Positions 37,985 through 45,536 of a stretch of DNA of 46,082 bases are shown here, one piece after another (the stretch's first letter is position 1; each line of letters opens with the position of its first letter). The stretch spans positions 1-46,082 of the forward strand of contig CAYNFR010000027.1 in the NCBI GenBank assembly GCA_964396595.1, read 5' to 3'. A program made the position numbers and the translations under genes. Under the pieces are notes generated by a model, which saw nothing but the letters and a program-made list of their open reading frames with translations, had not been told where the DNA came from and did not search any database. The stretch is from CAYNFR01 sp964396595 (GTDB lineage: Bacteria; Bacteroidota; Bacteroidia; Chitinophagales; Saprospiraceae).

Positions 37985-38070
37985 TTTTAATCTCGTTTTA
38001 ATCTCGTCTTAATAATGTCGATAAATATTTAATCACATTATAATTTAGTCTTAAGGGCAGCTTAATAACG
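37985..38070 (+). promoter_or_regulatory. Array of seven 11-bp direct repeats upstream of the UspA-like gene
   Basis: Three contiguous units at 37985 (TTTTAATCTCG), 37996 (identical) and 38007 (TCTTAATAATG); a 9-nt gap; then four contiguous units at 38027 (ATTTAATCACA), 38038 (TTATAATTTAG), 38049 (TCTTAAGGGCA) and 38060 (GCTTAATAACG). The core is YTTAAT. An 11-bp period places sites on one DNA face, as for tandem OmpR/PhoB-family regulators. The last unit ends 6 nt before the -7 element. Confidence 0.7.
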
Positions 38071-38076
38071 AGGTAG

Positions 38077-38084
38077 CATATTTG
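38077..38084 (+). promoter_or_regulatory. -7 element of UspA operon promoter
   Basis: CATATTTG followed by TGTCAT. It differs by one base from TAnnTTTG, has no -33 TTTG, and abuts the repeat array, suggesting activator dependence. It lies 30 nt upstream of the ATG. Confidence 0.55.
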
Positions 38085-38114
38085 TGTCATTAATATTTAT
38101 AAATTTATAACAAC

Positions 38115-38621
38115 ATGAAAACAATATTGCTACCGACAGATTTTTCAGTAGAGTCGCTAAATGTACTTAGGGAGTATGTAGAAAGTAATAATACTCAAGA
38201 AACTTTAAAAGTCATTATAGTTCATGGGGTTCGCCTCTCTAATTCGATATCCGATCTCTTAATGTATAACAAAGGTCGCCATATAGCTCAATTGTCGAAT
38301 GACGCTTTTAACGAAGCTATTGAAATTATTAAGAACAAGTATCACGACAAAATTAAATTTCTGTATATAGATACGTTACATGGCTTTGTACAATCAGCAT
38401 TCAACGATTATCTAGAGACTAATAAAGTTGATTTAATTGTATTTCCGCATGAATCGAAATGGCACTTCAGAGATAAGAAGAGCTTTGATTTAACACCATT
38501 TATCAAAAAAGCGCCAGTAGAAAAATGGCCGGCTACAGTAGTTGTGAACGAGGATTCATTTGATAGATACTCACTCTCCTCTATTTTTAGCTCTCTTGTA
38601 CCTGCAAGAAGATCAGCATAG
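38115..38621 (+). CDS. UspA-like stress protein
   Basis: 168 residues. The N-terminus MKTILLPTDFSVESLNVL is the usual universal-stress-protein first strand and helix, and FNEAIEIIKNKYHDKIKFLYIDTLHGFVQSAFNDYLETNKVDLIVFPHES follows the alpha/beta Usp order. The ATP-binding GxxGx9G(S/T) motif of the UspFG type is absent (KWHFRDKKSF occupies its place), so it is a non-nucleotide-binding type or degenerate. Cytosolic. Probable role in stress physiology by family. First gene of an apparent operon with a lipocalin-like protein (47 nt downstream) and a DUF1275 protein; the promoter carries the repeat array. Confidence 0.75.
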   Translation: MKTILLPTDFSVESLNVLREYVESNNTQETLKVIIVHGVRLSNSISDLLMYNKGRHIAQLSNDAFNEAIEIIKNKYHDKIKFLYIDTLHGFVQSAFNDYLETNKVDLIVFPHESKWHFRDKKSFDLTPFIKKAPVEKWPATVVVNEDSFDRYSLSSIFSSLVPARRSA

Positions 38622-38668
38622 TCTGACACTTAGTTTTCGCACGTTTTTTTAAATCATCTATCATTCTT

Positions 38669-39118
38669 ATGAGAATAAGCTATATATACACCTTGGTTTC
38701 CTGCATTTTCTTAATCGGTCTAGTGACCTTGCTTATACATGCTGAGATTCCTGAAAAAGCGATAGTCGGCTCATGGGACGAGGTTCAATGGGAATATGAA
38801 AAGAAAGAATATGGATATGACTCAATAGAAATGTCGGATAATGTTAAGGAGTTGTTGGGTAAGTCATTAAAAATTCACGAAGCAGAATCATGGCGTTTTT
38901 TGCCCAATGGGAAGTTAGTATTAATTAATGATAAGGGACAGCGTAGGGTTGTGGATTGGCGACTGAAAGGAAGAGGTAATATATTACAGATAAAGCATTC
39001 AGATTTCATTGAGAATTTCCAAATCACCAAGCTGGATGAAGATCAGTTGATATTGAATTTTGATAACAATGTTCATGTGAGAGGAATTGCGAGATTGACT
39101 TTTTCTAAAAGTACTTAA
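38669..39118 (+). CDS. Exported lipocalin-like small protein
   Basis: 149 residues. A hydrophobic N-terminal segment (IYTLVSCIFLIGLVTLLIHA) is a signal peptide or membrane anchor. The rest reads like a single lipocalin-like beta barrel: IVGSWDEVQWEYEKKEYG at the start (GSW is typical), WRFLPNGKLVLIND, VVDWRLKGRGNILQIKH, and FQITKLDEDQLILNF. No catalytic motif. The ligand is unknown, and family members vary widely. It lies 47 nt after the UspA-like gene and 11 nt before the DUF1275 gene, consistent with one transcript. The lipocalin label rests on overall pattern only. Confidence 0.65.
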   Translation: MRISYIYTLVSCIFLIGLVTLLIHAEIPEKAIVGSWDEVQWEYEKKEYGYDSIEMSDNVKELLGKSLKIHEAESWRFLPNGKLVLINDKGQRRVVDWRLKGRGNILQIKHSDFIENFQITKLDEDQLILNFDNNVHVRGIARLTFSKST

Positions 39119-39129
39119 AGAGAAATTAT

Positions 39130-39906
39130 ATGTTAAGAAAATATAGCAACAGTAGGACAGTAGAGGATAATATCAGACTGGGGGTGTTAACAGCCATCAC
39201 AGCGGGTATGGTCAATGTGGCATCATTAATAATCTTCTTTTCTTTTACCTCAAACGTCACAGGCCACTACGCCATTCTTGCTTCAGAGATTGTAAATGGT
39301 AATGTTTATCAGATATTCATGGTGTTATCATGGCTGCTTTTGTTCTTTCTCGGTGGCGTCGTTTCAAATCTGGTGGTGATAAACTTGACAAAGAAGAACA
39401 GTTACTTGGCCCACGCTATTCCGATTGTTCTTGAAATTATGTGTTTGATGGCCGTAGGCTATTATTGTATCTACCATTATAATGAGACACTAATAGAGAC
39501 AGAGATATTGGTGTGCTTACTGATCTTTGCTATGGGTCTTCAGAATGGATTGACGGCGAGTATATCAAACTTTGCAGTAAAGACGACCCATTTAACCGGG
39601 ACGACTACTGACTTGAGTCTTTTAGTATCAATGTTTACTAAGAAAGAGTATAGAAGAAATCAGGATTTAGTGAATCGTGCAAAGTTGTTATTTGCTATTA
39701 TGGTGTCATATGTTTTTGGGGCTACTACTGCAGGGATGGTGTACTTTTATGTAGGTTACTATATATTTTATTTTGTCAGTATGTTCTTAGTGGTGGTCTT
39801 AGCTTATGACTGGTATGTCTTGTTTGTCAAGAGATACCTAGCGAATAAAACGCGATCATTCCAAGTTTTCTTAAAATTCAGAGAGGAGCGTCGCATGACG
39901 GGTTAG
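39130..39906 (+). CDS. DUF1275 (YoaK-like) membrane protein
   Basis: 258 residues with about six hydrophobic segments (~20-45, 60-85, 92-115, 125-150, 190-210, 212-235). The family signatures LTAITAGMVNVASLIIFFSFTSNVTGHY and the second-repeat FAMGLQNGLTASISNFAVKTTHLTGTTTDLS are present; members are predicted inner-membrane proteins of unknown function, sometimes described as transporters. Length matches. The start lies 11 nt after the lipocalin-like stop, so it is likely the last gene of the UspA operon; a strong terminator follows 138 nt downstream. Confidence 0.85.
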   Translation: MLRKYSNSRTVEDNIRLGVLTAITAGMVNVASLIIFFSFTSNVTGHYAILASEIVNGNVYQIFMVLSWLLLFFLGGVVSNLVVINLTKKNSYLAHAIPIVLEIMCLMAVGYYCIYHYNETLIETEILVCLLIFAMGLQNGLTASISNFAVKTTHLTGTTTDLSLLVSMFTKKEYRRNQDLVNRAKLLFAIMVSYVFGATTAGMVYFYVGYYIFYFVSMFLVVVLAYDWYVLFVKRYLANKTRSFQVFLKFREERRMTG

Positions 39907-40043
39907 TGATTTCAATTGGGTTGGTGAATTTTTGGTTTTCATTTAAGATTGTTTCTTGTGTTTGTATCAGATGAAAAATTGCATTGAGTGATCATCTAAA
40001 GACAAGGCAGCTTATGTCGCGCAATGCGTACGTTTCGATTTAT

Positions 40044-40080
40044 GTTCCCTTCGAGAGGTCTCGAGGGGAACTTGTTTTTA
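40044..40080 (+). terminator. Strong rho-independent terminator after the UspA operon
   Basis: GTTCCCTTCGAG and CTCGAGGGGAAC form a 12-bp stem with one G-T pair and an AGGT loop, followed by TTGTTTTTAT. Confidence 0.88.
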
Positions 40081-40730
40081 TATGTATCACATGGTGCTGT
40101 CAGATTTGATGTTCAAGGTAAGAAACAGTGCGCCATCATTATTTTGTTGTTTGGCGTGTTGGTAGCCTAATTGGGCCATTTAGCCATATGGTGATAAGAA
40201 TCATTGTCGGTCCTTTTATCCGCTTTGTGAGTCATAGATACCCCTGATTATATTGAGTGGTCATTAAAATGGGAGTCTTCTTTGGTTAGGTTTTCTTGTT
40301 GTATAGATATCTATAAAAGCCATTAGAAGCTGATTTGGCTCAAGCCTGATACAGATGCGTTTATAGATTCTAAATTGGTGCTTACATAAATGTCTTTCTT
40401 ATTGCCGAATTCTCTGGGATTCCTTGTGATGGTCTATGTGCATTAGATATTGAGGATTCATGGGAGATGTGGGTGAGGCATCTATTTTGTTTTCGGATAT
40501 GAATGGATGTCTGAGAGGTATATAAAGTCAATCAATTAACCATTGTGTTTCAAGAATGAGAATCTGGCTGTTGATGATGTTTAATTCATAATAAGTACAT
40601 CCAGTATATATAAAGATCACACTGAATGTGAGCCTATCATTAAGTGATTTATGAACCCTTCGCAAGATTGCGGAAATTTTATTTAGATTTTATTTAGTTT
40701 CTTTTTGTCCATAAAATGGAGCTGTAGCCG
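40081..40730. other. Long gene-free stretch upstream of ssb
   Basis: About 650 bp with stops in all frames and no open frame of useful length. I recognise no tRNA, riboswitch or known RNA and no strong hairpin with a T tract. It may be decayed gene remnant or an unrecognised RNA or regulatory region. Confidence 0.4.
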
Positions 40731-40731
40731 T

Positions 40732-40781
40732 TATTAAACGTTTATAAACGTATACTTACGTAAGTATACGTCTATTAAACG
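40732..40781 (+). promoter_or_regulatory. Palindrome with flanking TAAACG boxes, candidate operator of ssb
   Basis: A perfect 24-bp palindrome at 40748-40771 centred on TTACGTAA (arms ACGTATAC and GTATACGT). TATTAAACG occurs at 40732-40740 and again at 40773-40781, with a variant TTATAAACG at 40742-40750, so direct repeats frame the palindrome. It ends 20-30 nt upstream of the -7 element of ssb, a fitting place for a dimeric regulator. Confidence 0.6.
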
Positions 40782-40801
40782 ACTGTTCTTAAAGAGCCCT
40801 T

Positions 40802-40809
40802 CATCTTTG
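40802..40809 (+). promoter_or_regulatory. -7 element of ssb promoter
   Basis: CATCTTTG followed by TGTCGTC, nearly the same as the phasin and UspA promoters. It gives a leader of about 80 nt before the ssb ATG. Confidence 0.5.
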
Positions 40810-40893
40810 TGTCGTCAATCGATATTGGCAATTTGAAATCATCATTTTTTATTTAATCCATCCGCTTAACACGGATATAAAAAATTTTACATT

Positions 40894-41235
40894 ATGAACA
40901 CTTTAAGAAATTCAGTACAGTTGATCGGTCGTTTAGGAACAGACATTGAGATCAAGTCTTTTGACAATGGAAACAAAGTAGCACGCATCGCTCTTGCTAC
41001 TAATGATTATTACAAGAACAACAAAGGCGAGAAGGTGACAGACACCCAATGGCACACGATCGTAGCATGGGGTAAGCTTGCGGAAAATATGTCCAGTCTT
41101 CTTCACAAGGGAGATGAAATAGCTATTCAGGGTAAACTGACACACAGAAAATACGAGTCAGATGGACAAATGAAAACGATAACAGAAGTCGTTGCCAATG
41201 ATTTTGTGAGAATGACTAAGAAGGATAACGCTTAA
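40894..41235 (+). CDS. ssb: Single-stranded DNA-binding protein, short form
   Basis: 113 residues. One OB fold: MNTLRNSVQLIGRLGTDIEI, ARIALATNDYYKNNKGEKV, TQWHTIVAWGKLAENMSSLLHKGDEIAIQGKL and VANDFVRM, with the aromatic residues expected at the ssDNA surface. It ends MTKKDNA, without the Gly/Pro/Gln-rich linker and acidic DDDIPF-type tip that recruits replication and repair partners. It may bind DNA but not dock the standard SSB interactome, so it is probably an accessory copy, not the housekeeping SSB. It stands alone between a long non-coding region and a terminator; its promoter shares the -7 element of the phasin and UspA units. Confidence 0.92.
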   Translation: MNTLRNSVQLIGRLGTDIEIKSFDNGNKVARIALATNDYYKNNKGEKVTDTQWHTIVAWGKLAENMSSLLHKGDEIAIQGKLTHRKYESDGQMKTITEVVANDFVRMTKKDNA

Positions 41236-41317
41236 CATTTAGCTTCTATCCGCAGCGCCTGAGTGTTTTCAACGAGGCACTTCAGAACATAGGCTAGATA
41301 GCGACGCATAGTATGTT

Positions 41318-41366
41318 GCGGCTCACCTCATGATTTTTTATCAAGATTAAGGGTGAGCCGCTTTTC
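41318..41366 (+). terminator. Rho-independent terminator after ssb
   Basis: GCGGCTCACC (41318-41327) pairs with GGTGAGCCGC (41352-41361) in a 10-bp stem with a 24-nt AT-rich loop, followed by TTTT. Confidence 0.75.
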
Positions 41367-41917
41367 CATTTTTGACTATTGGCAACAAAAACTTGGCAAA
41401 GATTCCGTCAGAATCTTAACCGCATTAGTCTTCTCAATTGGTATGGGCAATTAAGGCTGTCATATCAAATCTCCCTTGCCATTTCCCATGTAGATGTTGA
41501 GTAGTAAACCTGAATTGGTACTTATTTTAGATTTGTGTTAATCGTGTTTTGACGGTTAAGTCGCAGGTTTTTTTACTCAGAGTAATTAAATCATTTGAGA
41601 ATAGCTTAGTTGCTGAACGTAGTCGAAGTATAGCTACATAAGATTTTTTTCCTGAAATATAAGGGAAGAAGAACAAGACTTGGGCTGACTAATATATGGT
41701 TAACACGGCACTCGTTTCGATGTATGTCTTTAGGGTTTGTAGGTAGGGTGTTCAAATTAGTGTGTTAGAAATAATGCCGAAATTTAAGACAGCCCTTCTA
41801 TCAAAAGGCAAAGCGAAATATTGTAAGTATTGTCAAGCAAATTAAGATCCGAATGTTGGACACTCGAGCTTGGAAGCCGTGAGCTTTTTGGAATCAACTC
41901 TATTAGACATACCTTCT
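41367..41917. other. Gene-free stretch with a short dispersed repeat
   Basis: No gene recognised. GCTGAACGTAGTCGAAGTA at 41612-41630 resembles the TGAnCGnAGTCGAAG repeat found in many Bacteroidota intergenic regions. A TAGATTTG promoter-like element lies at 41528-41535 with no obvious gene behind it. Confidence 0.35.
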
Positions 41918-41925
41918 TATCTTTG
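41918..41925 (+). promoter_or_regulatory. -7 element of the coiled-coil/SARP pair
   Basis: TATCTTTG fits TAnnTTTG exactly and lies 18 nt upstream of the ATG at 41944. This supports that start over a TTG at 41830. Confidence 0.55.
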
Positions 41926-41943
41926 CTAAAAAACGGATACATC

Positions 41944-42453
41944 ATGTCAAAATCAAGTCAACAGACAGCTTCTTTTCTGGTAAGGTTTACCCAGCACATT
42001 ACAAATGACGCGAGTGGCGATACATCTGTTCACTGGCGCGGTAAAATAACACACGTACAAGGTGATCAGCAGCAAAATTTTGTTGAATTTTCTGATGCTA
42101 TCGATTTCATGCAGGAGATACTATCCGGAATGACGATCGCGGCGACAGAAGATAGAAGCCCTGAAGAACAAGAAGGTCTTTTACACAAGAGCTTTGAAAT
42201 CTGGAAAAAGGTAGCTAAATCGGGTCCTAAAATAGTCATGGACGCAATTAAAGATCCTAAAAAGCAGGTTGCACAACTTCAAGATCAGATCTCTCAGGTA
42301 GGTGACGAGCTGGGTCAACGTATTGAGATAGACAAGTATAGAGCGGCCACCAGAAGTGATTTTAAAGCAATTCTTGATAGAATCGATACCATGAATGAAC
42401 AAATTCTCAGCTTGGCCGCCAAAGTAGAGTCTCTTCAACCTCGTCGAAATTAA
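41944..42453 (+). CDS. Coiled-coil protein with PhaE/phasin-like C-terminus
   Basis: 169 residues from the ATG at 41944, chosen because a TATCTTTG promoter element sits inside the longer TTG-started frame. Residues ~8-60 (ASFLVRFTQHIT ... VHWRGKITHVQGDQQQNFVEFSDAIDFMQEIL) form a small beta-rich domain seen in Chloroflexi and cyanobacteria, of unknown role. Residues ~85-165 are helical with strong heptads (KKQVAQLQDQISQVGDEL, then AATRSDFKAILDRIDTMNEQILSLAAKVESL). The RSDFKAILDRIDTMNEQI pattern is like the C-terminal helix of PhaE or phasins. Function unknown. The SARP regulator starts 5 nt after its stop, so it could be a ligand, sensor or target of that regulator. Confidence 0.6.
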   Translation: MSKSSQQTASFLVRFTQHITNDASGDTSVHWRGKITHVQGDQQQNFVEFSDAIDFMQEILSGMTIAATEDRSPEEQEGLLHKSFEIWKKVAKSGPKIVMDAIKDPKKQVAQLQDQISQVGDELGQRIEIDKYRAATRSDFKAILDRIDTMNEQILSLAAKVESLQPRRN

Positions 42454-42458
42454 ACGAA

Positions 42459-43277
42459 TTGACCTCGCGAGAACAATTAATAGCAGAATTAGAGTCACTT
42501 GAACGACATCGAGATCAAGCGATCCTGTATATTCATACACTAGGTCAATTCTCAGTCAGTCGCGAAGGCGTAATCATTCAGCAGAAAGCGTGGGGGCGCG
42601 ACAAGACCATACAACTTTTACAGTTTTTTGTCACACATAGACACCGTCGCGCTTTACACAAAGAGCAAATCATAGAATATCTATGGCCTGGCAATCAGTC
42701 AAAAGATGGTGACAGGGATTTTAAGGTGGCGCTCCATGGTATTCATAAAACGCTCGAGCCTGACAGAGATGGACAATCAGAGCCTGTACACATCTTAAGA
42801 CAAGGTGTGACCTATTTTTTAAACCTGAACTCTTGCTCGATTGATGCAGATCTTCTCGAGCAATATATAAAACTAGCCAATAAATCAAAGCGTGTAGATC
42901 CTGCTCTTGCTAAGGATCTATATTATCGCGCTACTACACTTCATCGCGGTACTTATTTACCTGAGAGATTATTCGAAGATTGGAGCTCTGAGGAGCGCGA
43001 AAGGTTACAAGTAATTATTCTCGGAGCATATATTGATCTAGCCGAACTTACTTTGGAAGATTCTCCGATGGAAAGTATCCGCCTTGCTCAACTAGCTTTA
43101 ATCATTGACCATACATGGGAAGATGCATACCGCATACAGATGCTCGCATATCATAAGAATAGCAATAGACCCGCTGCCATAAAAGTTTATCGCCAATGTT
43201 GTCGTGTATTGGAGGAGGAATTTGATATCGACCCATTACCGGAAACGCAACGCTTGTATGATAAAATAATGCAGTGA
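42459..43277 (+). CDS. SARP-type transcriptional regulator (winged helix + BTAD)
   Basis: 272 residues with a TTG start 5 nt after the upstream stop; no in-frame ATG nearby, so translational coupling is likely. A short helix (residues 1-20) precedes an OmpR/SARP-type DNA-binding region: ILYIHTLGQFSVSREGVIIQQKAWGRDKTIQLLQFFVTHRHRRALHKEQIIEYLWPG. Residues ~112-272 are a bacterial transcriptional activation domain of TPR-like helices (DLYYRATTLHRGTYL, SIRLAQLALIIDHTWEDAYRIQMLAYH, IKVYRQCCRVLEEEFDIDPLPETQRLYDKI). This is typical of SARP activators; there is no receiver, ATPase or sensor domain, so the signal must come from elsewhere. Its target is unknown. Confidence 0.82.
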   Translation: MTSREQLIAELESLERHRDQAILYIHTLGQFSVSREGVIIQQKAWGRDKTIQLLQFFVTHRHRRALHKEQIIEYLWPGNQSKDGDRDFKVALHGIHKTLEPDRDGQSEPVHILRQGVTYFLNLNSCSIDADLLEQYIKLANKSKRVDPALAKDLYYRATTLHRGTYLPERLFEDWSSEERERLQVIILGAYIDLAELTLEDSPMESIRLAQLALIIDHTWEDAYRIQMLAYHKNSNRPAAIKVYRQCCRVLEEEFDIDPLPETQRLYDKIMQ

Positions 43278-43371
43278 GAGAAACATTTTGAACTGAATAG
43301 ATCTACTCTTCCTCCATCAATCATTTCATTCTAGTCATTGAAATGTCTTGATTGACCTGAGCGGCAGAGAA

Positions 43372-43420
43372 TAAAAATACGAGCTGGAAGCACTACGTTT
43401 ATCTTGTTCTCAGCTCCGTA
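43372..43420 (-). terminator. Terminator of the histidine kinase operon
   Basis: On the minus strand TACGGAGCTG pairs with CAGCTCGTA (one bulge) and is followed by TTTTTAT. It starts 50 nt beyond the kinase stop codon. Confidence 0.6.
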
Positions 43421-43470
43421 TATTCGATCCATTCTTCTTGTGAGAACTATGTGTTTATATTGATGTCTAA

Positions 43471-44835
43471 TCAAGCAACTGAAAAGTTTAAAATCTGCTT
43501 ATATATTGGGAAAGTAACTTCTACTGTGGTGCCACGTCCTTCTAATGAATGAATTTTAATTTTTCCTTTGTGAAGCTTAATGATGTTCATGACAAGTGGC
43601 AGCCCGATTCCAAATCCTTCGTAATTTTTAGTATTGGAGGCTCTGAAAAACGGTTCATAGATATGCTCTAGATCATCTTTGGGTATACCGATACCTTGGT
43701 CCTTGATGACAACGTGAATTTTATTATTAGAAGATGCGATAGCTACCCCGACAGGTTGATTATTCGAGTATTTACATGCATTATTTATTATATTCGAAAA
43801 AGCGAGATGGAGGAGTTCGTTATTTCCATAGATCTTGATAAGCCAAGGATTATCTGGCAGTAAGGATAAGTCAAAGGTTATTTTACTTTTTGGGGTGATT
43901 GACACGATGGTATTTTTAACATCCATCAGGACTTGATCGATGCGTATTTTGTCAAATTTTTTGGATAAGCTACTACTGCCGGTCTGAGCGAGGAAAAGAA
44001 GGGCTTTGGTTTTAGTATCTAGTTTTTCTGCTTCTTCTAGAATGATTTTGAGGGTTTCTATATAGCGTTCAGGTTCTCTTAATTTAGATAATGTTACATC
44101 GGCTTCCCCGATTATGGAGGTCAGCGGTGTACGTAGTTCGTGAGAGGCATTGCTCACGAAATTACTTTGTGTTTCGAATGAGGTCTCAATTCTATTCAGC
44201 ATACTATTAAATGTTTTGCTGAGATTTTTGAGCTCTTTAATACGATATTTTTCATTCAATCTTTCGCTAAGATTGTTAGTTGTAATCTGCTTTACTTGGG
44301 TGATAATAGTCTTAATAGGTTGATAAATATTTTTCAGATAGAAGAAGTAATAAAGCAGTATGATGACAGTAAATATTAGTATGTAGTAGATAAATGTTTG
44401 TTTTAAATAACTAAGATGACTAGCGAAGTAATTAATACTAGAGCTTGTTATCAGGTACTTATCATGGTTTATTTCGTATATCCTTCCTAGATTGAATTGT
44501 TCATCTTTAGAATAAAAAAATTCTTTTTTTTCGATGAGTTGGCTTATTAATTCATCTTGAAGAATACTGGACTCTGATAAAATTGGAAAGCCTTGAGAGT
44601 GACCGATTTTAATTATTTGCCCCCCTTTGATATTTTTATGTTGAATAGAGGTGTCTATATTATTATGAGCAGCTAAAATTTCATATTGCGCAATCAGTTT
44701 AGTTCTATTATCAAGTATGTCATACATGTCGCTTTTGATGTTTTCAGAAAGTTGTCTATACACAAAAAAAGAAAGGATAATGCCGATTAGAAGTATGGGG
44801 CCGATGAATAATAAGGTCGATCTGAATTTAGTCAT
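43471..44835 (-). CDS. Sensor histidine kinase
   Basis: 454 residues. Transmembrane segment ~7-26, a periplasmic sensor loop of ~120 residues, second transmembrane segment ~147-167, then HAMP (~168-220). HisKA H-box is SNASHELRTPLTS with His232 as the phosphorylation site. The ATP-binding domain shows N box NIINNACKYS, G1 box DQGIGIP, F box YEPFFRA and G2 box GFGIGLPLVM. All kinase elements are intact. It sits 2 nt after the response regulator gene and is surely its partner. The periplasmic domain has no recognised fold, so the signal is unknown. The overall layout is like CusS/ArlS-type kinases. Confidence 0.93.
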   Translation of the reverse strand: MTKFRSTLLFIGPILLIGIILSFFVYRQLSENIKSDMYDILDNRTKLIAQYEILAAHNNIDTSIQHKNIKGGQIIKIGHSQGFPILSESSILQDELISQLIEKKEFFYSKDEQFNLGRIYEINHDKYLITSSSINYFASHLSYLKQTFIYYILIFTVIILLYYFFYLKNIYQPIKTIITQVKQITTNNLSERLNEKYRIKELKNLSKTFNSMLNRIETSFETQSNFVSNASHELRTPLTSIIGEADVTLSKLREPERYIETLKIILEEAEKLDTKTKALLFLAQTGSSSLSKKFDKIRIDQVLMDVKNTIVSITPKSKITFDLSLLPDNPWLIKIYGNNELLHLAFSNIINNACKYSNNQPVGVAIASSNNKIHVVIKDQGIGIPKDDLEHIYEPFFRASNTKNYEGFGIGLPLVMNIIKLHKGKIKIHSLEGRGTTVEVTFPIYKQILNFSVA

Positions 44836-44837
44836 TG

Positions 44838-45536
44838 TTATTCTTTTAGAACATAACCCATGCCTACGACGGTATGTATGATCTTAGAATCTAATTTTGA
44901 TTCTATCTTTTTTCTTAGATAATTTATATAAACATCTACAACATTGGTTCCCAAGTCATAGTCAACACCCCAGACGTTTTCGAGTATCATAGATCGACTC
45001 AATACACGATTTTTATTTTTTATCATGTAAAAAAGTAGTTTGTATTCAGTAGAGGTCAATGATATCTCACTTTCATCCACGGACACTGACTTTGTAAAAT
45101 CATTGATTACTACTTTATTAATATTGTATAGATATGTTTCATCTGTTGCACTGCCATTAATATTGTCCCGAGTTCTTCTTAGTAGATTCCTGATACGAGC
45201 GATTAGTTCTATGAACTTAAAGGGTTTTACTAGGTAGTCATCTGCCCCTATATTAAGTCCTAATGCTACATTTTCTGCTGTTCCTAACGCAGTTAAAAAC
45301 AATATAGGTGTCTGGATCCCTATTAACCTTATTTGTCTACAAACTTCTAGACCATTAATATCCGGTAACATTATGTCTAAGAGTATGCAGTCGAAAGTAT
45401 GATTGTTTGCCAGTCTAAGAGCAGACTGACCGTCAAATCCGACGGTCACTTCAAAATTCTCCTCCTCCAGCCCTTTCTTGATAAAGGAGACTACATTGGG
45501 TTCATCTTCTATTAACAGTATTCTACTATTTGTCAT
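44838..45536 (-). CDS. OmpR-family response regulator
   Basis: 232 residues. Receiver domain with the acidic pocket IEDEP, phospho-acceptor Asp54 (CILLDIMLPD), and the conserved Thr and Lys (FLTALGTA, LVKPF). The C-terminal winged helix (~130-230) has EISLTSTEYKLLFYMIKNKNRVLSRSMILENVW and VVDVYINYLRKKIE, the OmpR/PhoB type. Members of this family bind pairs of direct repeats about 11 bp apart, so the repeat arrays at 37689 and 37985 are plausible targets of this or another member. First gene of the operon; the kinase gene begins 2 nt downstream. Confidence 0.94.
   Translation of the reverse strand: MTNSRILLIEDEPNVVSFIKKGLEEENFEVTVGFDGQSALRLANNHTFDCILLDIMLPDINGLEVCRQIRLIGIQTPILFLTALGTAENVALGLNIGADDYLVKPFKFIELIARIRNLLRRTRDNINGSATDETYLYNINKVVINDFTKSVSVDESEISLTSTEYKLLFYMIKNKNRVLSRSMILENVWGVDYDLGTNVVDVYINYLRKKIESKLDSKIIHTVVGMGYVLKE

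Noticed and set aside
37985..38070. CRISPR array
   Set aside because: The units are 11 bp and contiguous without spacers, and no cas gene is present; the pattern fits regulator half-sites.
41528..41575. Small RNA after the TAGATTTG element, ending at a T run
   Set aside because: Predicted transcript would be only about 30-40 nt with a weak hairpin; not enough support.
41830..41943. Extended N-terminus of the coiled-coil protein from a TTG at 41830
   Set aside because: A TATCTTTG promoter element lies within it, 18 nt before the ATG at 41944.
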